From NCBI RefSeq assembly GCF_010093345.1, contig NZ_PDWT01000001.1, forward strand, positions 372,001 through 436,000: a DNA stretch of 64,000 nucleotides, read 5' to 3'. Shown piece after piece: positions 15,420 through 23,756 of this stretch; position 1 is the first letter of the stretch, and each line of letters opens with the position of its first letter. The translations under genes and the position numbers were made by a program. A model generated the notes under the pieces. It was not told the origin of the DNA. It saw only the letters and a program-made list of their open reading frames with translations, and did no database searches. The DNA is from Pseudoxanthomonas yeongjuensis. Lineage in GTDB: Bacteria; Pseudomonadota; Gammaproteobacteria; Xanthomonadales; Xanthomonadaceae.

Positions 15420-16247
15420 ATGTCCGCCACTGCAAACCAGAATGCCCGTGTCCGCCTGCACGTCGAAGACAGCGGAGGCGAGGGCCGGGCGATCGTGCTC
15501 ATCCATGGCTGGCCGTTGTCGGCGGAAGCATGGAAGCCGCAACTGGGCCCATTGCGCGACGCCGGCCATCGCGTCATCGCCTATGACCGTCGCGGCTTCG
15601 GTCGTTCGGAAAAGCCGGCGAGCGGTTTCGACTACGACACCCTCGCGGACGATCTCGCCGATCTGCTCGAGGCGCGCGATCTGAACGACGTCACCCTGGT
15701 GGGGTTCTCGATGGGCGGAGGCGAAGTGGCCCGCTATGTCGCCAATCACGGCGAGGACCGCTTGCGCAGTGTGGTCTTCGCCTCCGCGGTACCGCCTTTC
15801 CTGATGAAGACCGACGACAACCCCGAGGGTCCGCTGACCGAGGACAAGGCCAGGCAGAAGGAGAATGGACTGAAGGCGGACCGGGAGAAATTCTTCGACG
15901 GGTTCACCCGGGATTTCTTCTCGGCCAAAGGGGTGCTGAAGGTCAGCGAAGCCGAACGCCAGCAGGCGATCGCGCTCTGCCTGCAGTGCGACCAGACGGC
16001 GGCATTGGGTTGCATGAAGGCGTTCGCCACTACCGATTTCCGCAAGGACCTGGAAAAGGTCGGCGTGCCGACCCTGGTGATCCACGGCGACAGCGACGGC
16101 ACGGTGCCCTTCGAAGGCTCGGGCAAGCGGACCCACGCCGCCATCGCCGGCAGCGAGCTTGTGCTGCTGGCGGATGCGCCGCACGGCTGCAACGTCAGCC
16201 ATGCGGATGCATTCAACGCGGCTTTGCTGGACTTCCTGGGCGGCTAG
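15420..16247 (+). CDS. Alpha/beta hydrolase, non-heme chloroperoxidase-like
   Basis: The 275-residue protein has the canonical alpha/beta hydrolase core. The oxyanion region is VLIHGWPLSAEAW, the nucleophile elbow is GFSMGG with Ser97, the acid is in VIHGDSDGTVP and the His is in APHGCNVSHADAF. The sequence is closest to the cofactor-free haloperoxidase/perhydrolase group (arylesterases that also make peracids). No signal peptide is visible, so it should be cytoplasmic. An AGGAG-type site precedes the ATG. The physiological substrate is unknown. The gene is monocistronic and is followed by a short repeat ending CGCCCTACGG. Confidence 0.88.
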   Translation: MSATANQNARVRLHVEDSGGEGRAIVLIHGWPLSAEAWKPQLGPLRDAGHRVIAYDRRGFGRSEKPASGFDYDTLADDLADLLEARDLNDVTLVGFSMGGGEVARYVANHGEDRLRSVVFASAVPPFLMKTDDNPEGPLTEDKARQKENGLKADREKFFDGFTRDFFSAKGVLKVSEAERQQAIALCLQCDQTAALGCMKAFATTDFRKDLEKVGVPTLVIHGDSDGTVPFEGSGKRTHAAIAGSELVLLADAPHGCNVSHADAFNAALLDFLGG

Positions 16248-16372
16248 GCCTTACGCCCTGGCGGCAAGGACGAAAGTGCGCGTCGCCTGCGGCGGTTCCG
16301 CCCTACGGTCCTCGCCTGTCCGGAATGCGGTCCCTGGCGCGTTGATTTTCCTGACACCCGTGGAGCCAGGCC

Positions 16373-17275
16373 ATGCGATCGATCCTCCTGTTGTCCCTGT
16401 TGCTGGCCTGCGCGACTTCGGTGTGCGCGCAGCCCTACACCGGTCCGATCATCGACGTGCACCTGCACGTGGGCGCCGCGGCGCCGGGCGCGCCCAACCC
16501 GGCGACCGGCCAGCCGACCAGCGCCAACACCGACGAAGAGCGCGAACGGCTCACCTTCGAACAACTGCAGAAACACAACGTGGTGCTGGGCCTGGTCAGC
16601 GGCCCGGAGGCGGCCATGGCCAGCATGCGCAAGCGCGGTGGCGAGCGGATATGGGCCGGCGCGTTTCTCGACGATGGCCGCACGCCGCTGCCGCCACCGG
16701 AGACCCTGCGCGCCGCATTCGCCGCGGGCGACCTGAAAGTGATGGGCGAGATCGCCGCCCAGTACCACGGCCTCGACCCCAGCGACGCGTGGTTCGAATC
16801 CTATCTCGCTCTGGCCGAGGAGTTCGACATCCCGGTCGGCATCCACACCGGTCTCGGCCCGCCCGGCGCGGCGTATGGCTGCTGCCCGAAGTTCAGCGTC
16901 GCGCTCGGCAATCCGATGCAACTGGAACCCCTGCTCAAGCGCCATCCCAAGCTACGCGTCTGGCTGATGCACGCCGGCTGGCCGTACCTGCAGGAGACCA
17001 AGGCGATCCTCTACATGTACCCGCAGGTGCATGCCGACGTGGCGGTGATCGACTGGATCATCCCGCGCGCCGAGTTCCACCAGTACCTGCAGTCGCTGCT
17101 CACCGCCGGCTTCGGCGACCGCCTGATGTTCGGCTCCGACCAGATGGTCTGGCCCGAGGCCATCGGCCAAGCCATCGAAGGCGTGGACAGCGCCCCGTTC
17201 CTGGACGCGAAACAGAAGCGCGCGATCTTCCACGACAACGCGGCACGCTTCCTCAAGCTGGCGCCGGTGCGCTAG
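16373..17275 (+). CDS. Exported amidohydrolase-family (TIM-barrel) enzyme
   Basis: The 300-residue protein has a Sec signal peptide (1-20) and an Amidohydro_2-type TIM barrel. Likely metal ligands are DVHLH at the first strand, GIHTG and MHAGWP in the middle and GSDQM near the end, the usual HxH...H...H...D set. The family hydrolyses or decarboxylates small ring or ester compounds; the substrate here is unknown. Export is less common for this family and suggests a periplasmic role. The next gene (minus strand, acetamidase-like) converges on it with a GTAG element between them. Confidence 0.8.
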   Translation: MRSILLLSLLLACATSVCAQPYTGPIIDVHLHVGAAAPGAPNPATGQPTSANTDEERERLTFEQLQKHNVVLGLVSGPEAAMASMRKRGGERIWAGAFLDDGRTPLPPPETLRAAFAAGDLKVMGEIAAQYHGLDPSDAWFESYLALAEEFDIPVGIHTGLGPPGAAYGCCPKFSVALGNPMQLEPLLKRHPKLRVWLMHAGWPYLQETKAILYMYPQVHADVAVIDWIIPRAEFHQYLQSLLTAGFGDRLMFGSDQMVWPEAIGQAIEGVDSAPFLDAKQKRAIFHDNAARFLKLAPVR

Positions 17276-17312
17276 GCGAGGCGCGCGCAGGGCGAGTTCA
17301 GTCGAACGACAC

Positions 17313-17381
17313 TTGTAGGAGCGACGTCAGTCGCGAAGCCGGCATCACCGAGGCTTGATCGCGACCGACGCCGCTCCCACA
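17313..17381. repeat. Dimeric GTAG element
   Basis: TTGTAGGAGCGACGTCAGTCGCGAAGC faces GCGACCGACGCCGCTCCCACAG across a short spacer. It separates two convergent genes. Confidence 0.75.
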
Positions 17382-17408
17382 GGAACCCAGGGGCACCTGG
17401 CCCGGGGA

Positions 17409-18719
17409 TCAGCCATCGGCGGGCTTCAGCGTCCGCAGCACCGACTTGTCCAGCTTGGCCGCGATGCCGACGCTGCGCCCGGCCAGATTGGCGACCACGT
17501 AATGGACCGAGCTGCCGATCAGCTGCGCGCATTCGGACAGGGTCAGCCCGTAGTCCTGCTGCAGCCACTGGATCATGCCCGACGTCGCGCTGCGCAACGC
17601 GTCGTCCAGCGAGCCGGCCTGGCCCAGCACCATCAACTGCCGCTCCGATTCCACACGCGGCGCGGAGAGGTTCCTGTTGGGCAACACGTCCACGCTGAAT
17701 TCCACCTCCATCGACGTTTCCAGCGCGTATTGCGAGGTCTCGCCATCGCCCTGCAACGCATGCGCATCGCCCAGGTACAGCAGCGCGCCGGGTTGCGACA
17801 CCGGCAGGTAGACCGTGGCGCCTTCGCGGATCCCGTTGAAGTCCATGTTGCCGCCGAAGCGGCCGGTGTCGCCGGTGGAAACCGGGGCGGAGCCGAAACC
17901 CGGCGCGACCGCCAGCCCGCCCAGCATCGGGCTCAGCGGCACCGACAGCGTGCGCAGCCCCGGCGTGGGCGTTTGCGGAAAGGCCACGCCGCGTTCGCGG
18001 TCCAGGGTCCAGCGCACCGGCTTGCCCAGTTCCATCGCCTTGGCCGCCACCGCCGTCGACATCGCGCGGCCCACCAGGCTGTCGAGGCTGTCGGCATAGT
18101 CGCGGTTCAAGCGCAGGCGCTTGATGCGGATGGCCAGCACGTCGCCGGGCTTGGCGCCCATCACGAAGAACGGCCCGGTCTGCGGATTGCCGAACAGCGC
18201 CCGGGTCTTGCCGTGCTGGTCCACGCCGCCGGAATCGAGGGTGGTGGTGTGCACGCTGTCGCCGGGCCAGATCGTCAACACCGGTGCGCGATGCGGGGAG
18301 AATTCGTTCGAGTAATCGGTGGGGACGAACTCATGCCGTTGCGGCGCATTGCCGCTACGTTGCGGCAGGCGCCTGGCCGAAAACGCGTGGGCGGCGCGCT
18401 GGTCCTTGTTGTTGGTATCGGGATAGTCGGCGTTGCCGGTAATCGCGTCCTGGGTCTGCGTACCGGCGAAGCGGTAGATCGCGCCATCGCTGCCGGTCAC
18501 GGTGAACTGCAGGGTGGTGCCGTTGCGATTGCCGACGAGCGGGTCGCCGTCGAACACTCCGCTCAGGGCGCCGTCGCCGTCGGTAATATCGAGCTGCTGG
18601 TAGGCGGGATTGCCCCAGAGGTCGGTGGTGACCAGCCACTGCCCATTCGCCCCGGCCGCCTTGGCGAACGGCACGCAGGCGATCGACAGCAGGAACAGCA
18701 CAACAAGGCGAAGGCTCAT
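17409..18719 (-). CDS. Exported acetamidase/formamidase-family protein
   Basis: The 436-residue protein has a signal peptide (1-22) and an extra beta-rich N-terminal domain of about 100 residues (NGQWLVTTDLWGNPAYQQLD...). The FmdA_AmdA domain follows, with SPHRAPVLTIWPGDSVHTTT, GPFFVMGAKPGDVLAIRI, GGNMDFNGIREGATVYLPV and LYLGDAHALQGDGE. Family enzymes hydrolyse formamide or acetamide to ammonia and the acid. Most are cytoplasmic, so the signal peptide and added domain suggest a periplasmic amidase with another substrate. The conserved GNMD and GDAH(A)xQG elements are intact. It is divergent from the SGNH hydrolase gene. Confidence 0.85.
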   Translation of the reverse strand: MSLRLVVLFLLSIACVPFAKAAGANGQWLVTTDLWGNPAYQQLDITDGDGALSGVFDGDPLVGNRNGTTLQFTVTGSDGAIYRFAGTQTQDAITGNADYPDTNNKDQRAAHAFSARRLPQRSGNAPQRHEFVPTDYSNEFSPHRAPVLTIWPGDSVHTTTLDSGGVDQHGKTRALFGNPQTGPFFVMGAKPGDVLAIRIKRLRLNRDYADSLDSLVGRAMSTAVAAKAMELGKPVRWTLDRERGVAFPQTPTPGLRTLSVPLSPMLGGLAVAPGFGSAPVSTGDTGRFGGNMDFNGIREGATVYLPVSQPGALLYLGDAHALQGDGETSQYALETSMEVEFSVDVLPNRNLSAPRVESERQLMVLGQAGSLDDALRSATSGMIQWLQQDYGLTLSECAQLIGSSVHYVVANLAGRSVGIAAKLDKSVLRTLKPADG

Positions 18720-18945
18720 CGGAATCCAATGTGACTACAAGTGTAGTCACATTGTTCGCCTCTGCCTTCCCTGCTGTCAACTCTCCTGTGCAAGCCGACC
18801 GGAACCAGGCGCGCGCAAGGCGGGGCGAACCGTCGTCGCAAGATCGACTATTCGCGGGACGGCCTCTGTCCGGGAAGTCCGTGTTGCCGTTCAAATTCCG
18901 GCTGTGAGACTGTGTGCGGCCAGAACCGGCTTTGGAGACCGATGC

Positions 18946-19767
18946 ATGCGACTCGCAGCCCGACTTGTTCTTGCCGCCACGATCGCCCTGGCGCTCGCCG
19001 CTTCGGCGAAAGCGGGGCGCCAGCAGTCCCGGTCGCCGGCACCCGATGGGGTAGCACCCGAAGCGATCGACCCGCGCTACATCGCGGCGCCCACGTCGTT
19101 GACCTCGCAGGACCTGGCGTCGCTGCAGAATCTGTTGGCCGATTGGGCGCGGCTGGGGCGCTACCGCAAGGACAACGCAGCGTTGCCGCCGCCACTGGCG
19201 GGCGAACGGCGCGTGGTGTTCTACGGCGACTCGATCACCGAAGGCTGGGGCGCGGACGGGGTGCCGTTCTTCCCGGACAAGCCGTACGTCAATCGCGGCA
19301 TCAGCGGACAGACCACGGCGCAGATGCTGGTGCGCTTCCGCCAGGACGTCATCGAACTGGATCCGGCAGCGGTGGTGATCCTGGCCGGAACCAACGACCT
19401 GGCGGGCAACACCGGTTACGCGACGCTGGCGATGATCGAGGACAACCTGCGTTCGATGACCGAACTGGCGCAGGCCCACGGCATCCGCGTGGTGCTGTCG
19501 TCGGTGCTGCCGGTGACCGACTATCCATGGCGTCCGGGCGTGCGGCCCGCAGCGAAGGTGCGGGCCTTGAATGCGTGGCTCCGCGACTACGCGCGGACGC
19601 ACGATGCGACCTGGCTCGACTATCACGCGGCGATGTCCAATGCCGAAGGCGGCCTCGACGCCCGCCTGGCCGCCGACGGTGTGCACCCGACACCCGCCGG
19701 TTACGCGGTCATGGCGCCGCTGGCGCAAGCGGCGTTGGAGGAGGCGTTGGAAAAACAGAACCCATAG
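18946..19767 (+). CDS. Exported SGNH/GDSL hydrolase
   Basis: The 273-residue protein has a signal peptide (1-24) and all four SGNH blocks. GDSITEGW carries the nucleophile Ser, GISGQTT the oxyanion Gly, GTNDLAGN the Asn, and DGVHPTPAGY the catalytic Asp and His. Such enzymes are esterases or lipases acting on acyl esters, often deacetylating sugars. The start at 18946 follows TTTGGAGACCG; a longer open frame from 18610 overlaps the divergent gene and is not used. The stop codon TAG (19765-19767) is the first part of a TAGGGCGGGC repeat. Confidence 0.9.
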   Translation: MRLAARLVLAATIALALAASAKAGRQQSRSPAPDGVAPEAIDPRYIAAPTSLTSQDLASLQNLLADWARLGRYRKDNAALPPPLAGERRVVFYGDSITEGWGADGVPFFPDKPYVNRGISGQTTAQMLVRFRQDVIELDPAAVVILAGTNDLAGNTGYATLAMIEDNLRSMTELAQAHGIRVVLSSVLPVTDYPWRPGVRPAAKVRALNAWLRDYARTHDATWLDYHAAMSNAEGGLDARLAADGVHPTPAGYAVMAPLAQAALEEALEKQNP

Positions 19768-19833
19768 GGCGGGCTCAAGCCCGCCGCATGCGGGAGCGAA
19801 GATTGCATTCGGCGGGCCGGGGCCCGCCCTATG
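19764..19833. repeat. Dimeric GGGCGGGC repeat that supplies a stop codon
   Basis: The left half, ATAGGGCGGGCTCAAGCCCGCC, contains the TAG stop of the SGNH hydrolase. The right half, GGCGGGCCGGGGCCCGCC, ends CTAT next to the convergent DUF1579 gene. The layout matches 8240-8309. Confidence 0.75.
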
Positions 19834-19839
19834 GCCGCG

Positions 19840-20445
19840 TTACTGTGTGCGCTTCTTGTAGGTGATCTCCATCATTTTGGCTTCCTTGCCGTCGGGGCCG
19901 GGCGCGTACATCTCGAAGACTTCGGTGTTCTTGTCGGTCCAACGCGTGGTCATGCGCGTGGCCTGCGGCTGCTTGCTGACCGGATCGTGGTAGCTGCCGG
20001 TGTAGGTGCAGGCCATGTCGGCGTCGCAGCTGCCTTCGCTGACCATCAGGCCGGTGCTCATGCTGTCGCTCCACGTCGCCCAGTACTTGCCGGTGACGTT
20101 GTCGAAGCCGTGCAGGCCCTGGCCGGTGTAGGGCTGGCCCATCATCTGCGAAGACACCTCCTCGACCATGACCCGATCGCCGAGGATCGTCTTGCGCGTG
20201 GCGGTGCCGGTGTCGGTGGTGGGCGCGGCGCCGGGTGTGTGCCAGGCCTTGACCGTGAGGTCGTAGGTGCCGGCCATCGCGGCCAGTTGCTTGTGTTCGG
20301 CGCCGGGCGTGCCGGCTTTCTGGTAGGCCTCCATCATCGCCTGCATCTCGGGCGTCATCGCCGGCGCCGTGGTTTCCTGCGCGCAAAGCGGGCCGCTGAG
20401 CAACAGGGCGAGGGCGGTCGTGGAAAGGGCGTGCTTGCGGGTCAT
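19840..20445 (-). CDS. Exported DUF1579 family protein
   Basis: The 201-residue protein has a signal peptide (1-22, cleavage after LCA). The domain pattern is that of DUF1579: HKQLAAMAGTYDLTVKAWHTPG, then RVMVEEVSSQMMGQPYTGQGLHGFDNVTGKYWATWSDSMSTGLM and TMTTRWTDKNTEVFEMY-like strands. The family forms a lipocalin-like beta barrel of unknown ligand. A GAGGCTCAAC site precedes the start. The gene is monocistronic. I am confident of the family; the biological role is unknown. Confidence 0.82.
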   Translation of the reverse strand: MTRKHALSTTALALLLSGPLCAQETTAPAMTPEMQAMMEAYQKAGTPGAEHKQLAAMAGTYDLTVKAWHTPGAAPTTDTGTATRKTILGDRVMVEEVSSQMMGQPYTGQGLHGFDNVTGKYWATWSDSMSTGLMVSEGSCDADMACTYTGSYHDPVSKQPQATRMTTRWTDKNTEVFEMYAPGPDGKEAKMMEITYKKRTQ

Positions 20446-20704
20446 GTTGAGCCTCCTGGGTGGGTGGGAATCGACAGTGGCGATATGTTCGCTACTGCCT
20501 GCTCAGTTGGCGTGAAGAAATCGCTGGCTTGGGTTGCTGAGGATATTCCCTGGAATCCGGCCCTCTCCCCCCGCCTTCGCGGGGGCAGGCTCTGCTTCGC
20601 TGCGCGGAGCGGCCCCTCTCCCGTAAAGGGAGAGGGGAGGGCCGCTGGCGTGGGGCTTGCGGCAAGGGGTATGGTTCGCGCAACCAGGCGCATCCGAGGC
20701 TCCC

Positions 20705-21610
20705 ATGACGACTCCTCCCCGCAAGACCGCCGACGATTTCGATCCGGAAGTGCTGCGCCTGTTCGACCAGTACGTGCATGGGCTGATCGACCGTCGCGGA
20801 TTCCTCAGCGGTGCCGCGCGCTTCGCGGTCGGCGCGAGCACCGCGGCCGGGTTGCTGGCGGCGCTGGCGCCGCAGTTCGCCGCCGCGCAGCAGGTGAAGC
20901 CGGACGACAAGCGCCTGCTGGCGAAGTACCTGGAATTCGCATCGCCCGAAGGCTATGGTCGCGCCCGCGGCTACCTGGTGCGGCCCGCGCATGCGCGGGG
21001 ACCGTTGCCGGTGGTGCTGGTCGCGCACGAGAACCGCGGTCTCAACCCGCATATCGAGGACGTGACCCGGCGCTTCGCGCTGGAGGGCTTCATCGCCTTC
21101 GCCCCGGATGCGCTGTTCCCGCTGGGCGGCTATCCCGGCGACGAGGACAAGGCGCGCGCCGAATTCGCCAGGCTCGACCAGGCGAAGACGCGGCAGGACT
21201 TCATCGCCGCGGCGCGGATGCTGCAGGGCATCGAAGGCGGCAATGGCCGCCTGGGCGCGGTGGGCTTCTGCTATGGCGGCGGCATCGCCAATTTCCTCGC
21301 CACGCAGTTGCCGGAACTGCGCGCGGCCGCGCCGTTCTACGGCAGCCCGCCGCCGCTCGAGGACGTGCCGAAGATCAAGGCCGAAATGCTGGTGGTGCTG
21401 GCCGCGAACGACGAGCGCATCAACGCCGCCTGGCCCGCGTACGAGGCGGCGTTGAAGCGGGCCGGCGTGCGTTACGCCTCCTACCAGCCAGCGGGCACGC
21501 AGCACGGCTTCAACAACGACACCACGCCGCGCTACGACGAGGCCGCCGCGCGCGAAGCGTGGAAGCGCACGGTCGAGTTGTTCCAGCGCAGTTTGCGTAG
21601 GGCGCGATAA
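20705..21610 (+). CDS. Dienelactone hydrolase-family protein with internal Tat-like signal
   Basis: The 301-residue enzyme has an alpha/beta hydrolase core of the dienelactone hydrolase type, with nucleophile Cys in GFCYGGG, acid in AANDERIN and His in GTQHGFNND. Before it, residues 1-65 contain a charged leader and DRRGFLSGAARFAVGASTAAG, a twin-arginine-like segment and hydrophobic stretch typical of the YghX-type subfamily, so export is likely. A GAGGCTCCC-type site precedes ATG 20705. The last codons (RRAR, stop TAA) come from a GTAGGGCGCGATAA repeat-like sequence. The substrate is unknown. Confidence 0.85.
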   Translation: MTTPPRKTADDFDPEVLRLFDQYVHGLIDRRGFLSGAARFAVGASTAAGLLAALAPQFAAAQQVKPDDKRLLAKYLEFASPEGYGRARGYLVRPAHARGPLPVVLVAHENRGLNPHIEDVTRRFALEGFIAFAPDALFPLGGYPGDEDKARAEFARLDQAKTRQDFIAAARMLQGIEGGNGRLGAVGFCYGGGIANFLATQLPELRAAAPFYGSPPPLEDVPKIKAEMLVVLAANDERINAAWPAYEAALKRAGVRYASYQPAGTQHGFNNDTTPRYDEAAAREAWKRTVELFQRSLRRAR

Positions 21611-21722
21611 CTTCCGTCCTCCCTGCGGAAGCGGTGGGCCGCTGGTCTGATCGCGGCTCTCTATTTCCGGCTATCCGTTTCCGGTTCCCGCAGGAGTTTC
21701 GACAGTCCAATGGACGCGAAGG

Positions 21723-21749
21723 AAAAAGCCCCGCATCGCGGGGCTTTTT
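21723..21749. terminator. Bidirectional hairpin terminator
   Basis: AAAAAGCCCCGC, a 3-nt loop ATC and GCGGGGCTTTTT form a perfect 12-bp stem with an A-run on one side and a T-run on the other. It lies between the convergent hydrolase (stop at 21610) and the small gene whose stop is at 21771, and can serve both. Confidence 0.9.
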
Positions 21750-21770
21750 CTCGTCGGCCCGGTTGCCAGG

Positions 21771-22031
21771 TCAGCCTCGGGCCACGGACTTGGGAGTGGT
21801 CTCGCGCGGGGCGGCCTTGTGCTGGGTATTTGCCTTGGAGCTGAAGGCGGCGACATTCGCGCGCAGCGGCGTATTGCCCAGGACTTCGATACGGCCGCCT
21901 TGTTTACGGAAGGCGACAAGGTCCGAGGCGATGCTCTGGCTGGTGATGTTCAGGCCCGGGTCTTTGCCTTGGCTGCTGCGCCTGGTCCGCGGGGAAGGGG
22001 TACTGCGGGTACTGGTGGCCTTGAGTGGCAT
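21771..22031 (-). CDS. Small basic hypothetical protein
   Basis: The 86-residue protein starts MPLKATSTRSTPSPRTRRSS and continues with a possible folded segment SQSIASDLVAFRKQGGRIEV (about residues 31-50), then a Ser/Thr/Lys-rich tail. The N-terminus is basic and probably disordered. AAAAGGAGATTCC gives a near-ideal ribosome-binding site and a strong terminator follows, so the gene looks real. The xLxxFxxxGGxIEVLGNTP pattern occurs in other small proteobacterial proteins, but I know no function for them. Confidence 0.65.
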   Translation of the reverse strand: MPLKATSTRSTPSPRTRRSSQGKDPGLNITSQSIASDLVAFRKQGGRIEVLGNTPLRANVAAFSSKANTQHKAAPRETTPKSVARG

Positions 22032-22667
22032 GGAATCTCCTTTTTTCGATTCGCCGTGGGCGAGCGACTTGCTGGCCGGCGTAAGGGCAACGTATCCGGG
22101 ACGGTAGGATTGCCAGGATCGGAACTTCCCCTCGGCTTGGCGCGAAGGCGCGTGTGCGCCACGGCGAGTGCGGTGGCGTGGAGGGTGAGCGGGAAGTGCG
22201 CGCATAGTGCGCTTTTCCCACTGAACACGATGTTATTTCCGCATAATTCCGGCGAAATGACGGTTCATGTTGTTTTCTGGCTGTGCCGGGCAAGCGCCTG
22301 GATATGGGTAAGTAAAAATGCGGTTCACCCTGGTCCTGTTCTTCGTACTTGATCCGGCACGCGTGATCGGAACCTTCCACAGTCGCCATGGCGGACGGGT
22401 TGCCGGCAGTTTGCGCAGGATGAATTGGCGCGGGCATCGGCGCGCGATAAGTTCAATACGCCGAATCGACGGCATTGCTGCGGTGAGCAGGCAAAAGCGC
22501 AAAAGCGCAAAAGCGCAAAAGCGGATGGAATGAGCCGGTCCCGTCGCCGAACCCGGATGGGCTCATGCTCGCCGCATGCGCCGATCAGACCGGTCAGGCG
22601 GCCAGACTGGACCGCGATGCTAAAATTCTCCGCCTTCCCCTGACGCTGCGGCAAAGCGAGCGATGCA
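22032..22667. other. Intergenic region of lower GC with an octamer tandem repeat
   Basis: These 636 bp separate the small basic gene and the M14 peptidase gene. GC content falls around 22220-22330. An 8-bp unit GCAAAAGC is repeated four times in tandem at 22491-22522. Open frames across the region lack ribosome-binding sites and family resemblance. I see no RNA gene. Confidence 0.5.
22491..22522 (+). repeat. Tandem octamer repeat (GCAAAAGC x4)
   Basis: Four perfect head-to-tail copies of GCAAAAGC lie about 145 bp upstream of the M14 peptidase start. Such simple repeats can change copy number by slippage. Confidence 0.85.
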
Positions 22668-23600
22668 ATGACGACTGATGCGTTCTATCCGATCGGCATC
22701 CCCGGTCAACCATGGGGACCGGCGGAGGTGGCCGAATGGCGGTCGCGCCAGACCCGCCAGCGCAGCTATGAAGCCGACGTGCTGCGTGCCATCGACGGCC
22801 TGCGTTCGTGCTTCGACGTGGTCGAGTACGGACGTCTCGACTACGCGCCCGACAGCTACCCGCTGTTCGCGATCAGGAGCCGCGACTGGAACGATGCGCT
22901 TCCCTGCGCATTGGTCACCGGCGGTGTGCACGGCTACGAAACCAGCGGCGTGCACGGCGCGCTGCAGTTCATCGAAAAGCATGCGGCGGACTACGCGGGC
23001 CGGGCCAATCTCCTCGTCGCGCCTTGCGTCAGCCCGTGGGCCTACGAACGCATCAACCGCTGGAACGCAGACGCCATCGATCCCAACCGCTCGTTCCGCG
23101 ACAGCAGCCCCGCGCAGGAATCGGCCGCACTGATGCGCCTGGTCGCGCCGCTGCGCGATCGCGTGGGCATGCATATCGACCTGCACGAAACCACCGACAC
23201 CGACGAATCGGAATTCCGTCCCGCGCTGGCCGCACGCGACGGCGTGGCCTACGAGCCGGGCGAGATCCCCGACGGTTTCTACCTGGTCGACGATACCGAG
23301 AACCGGCAACCCGAATTCCAGCGGGCGGTGATCGAGGCGGTGGCCAAGGTCACCCACATCGCCCCGGCCGATGCGCATGGCCAGATCATCGGTTCGACCG
23401 TGGTCTCCGCCGGTGTCATCGAGTACTCGCTGAAGAAACTCGGCCTGTGCGCAGGCGTCACCAACGCCCGTTACACGACCACCACCGAGGTCTATCCCGA
23501 CAGCCCCCGCGCCACTCCCGAACAATGCAACGACGCGCAAGTGGCGGCGGTCCGCGCGGCGATCGATTTCATGCTGGGGCACATCCAAGTCACGGCGTAG
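22668..23600 (+). CDS. M14-family metallocarboxypeptidase
   Basis: The 310-residue protein is an M14 zinc carboxypeptidase-like enzyme. The HxxE zinc motif is in VTGGVHGYETSG and the third ligand His is in MHIDLHETTDTDESEF. NRWNADAIDPNRSFR matches the substrate-binding region, and the general base Glu is probably in GVIEYS or the DESEF loop. No signal peptide is present, so it should act in the cytoplasm, like other short bacterial M14 members that cleave peptides or deacylate amino acids. The ATG at 22668 follows a weak site (GCGAGCGATGCA). It is monocistronic, followed by a GTAG element. Confidence 0.82.
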   Translation: MTTDAFYPIGIPGQPWGPAEVAEWRSRQTRQRSYEADVLRAIDGLRSCFDVVEYGRLDYAPDSYPLFAIRSRDWNDALPCALVTGGVHGYETSGVHGALQFIEKHAADYAGRANLLVAPCVSPWAYERINRWNADAIDPNRSFRDSSPAQESAALMRLVAPLRDRVGMHIDLHETTDTDESEFRPALAARDGVAYEPGEIPDGFYLVDDTENRQPEFQRAVIEAVAKVTHIAPADAHGQIIGSTVVSAGVIEYSLKKLGLCAGVTNARYTTTTEVYPDSPRATPEQCNDAQVAAVRAAIDFMLGHIQVTA

Positions 23601-23608
23601 CAACGCAG

Positions 23609-23720
23609 TTGTAGGAGCGGCGCAAGCCGCGAAAAAAGCAACCCGGCGCATCAATCTGCAGGGTTGGCCAGCAGCCAATTCCGCGGTGGGATGCTTTCGC
23701 GGCTTGCGCCGCTCCTACAA
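23609..23720. repeat. Dimeric GTAG element
   Basis: TTGTAGGAGCGGCGCAAGCCGCGAAA and its complement TTTCGCGGCTTGCGCCGCTCCTACAA face each other across about 60 bp, between two convergent genes. Confidence 0.85.
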
Positions 23721-23756
23721 ACCGCTCCTGCAGAATGCAGCGCTTCGCGTCCGCGA

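Noticed and set aside
22318-22533. 71-residue plus-strand frame over the octamer repeat
   Set aside because: The C-terminal half is the translated octamer repeat, there is no family resemblance and the ribosome-binding site is weak.
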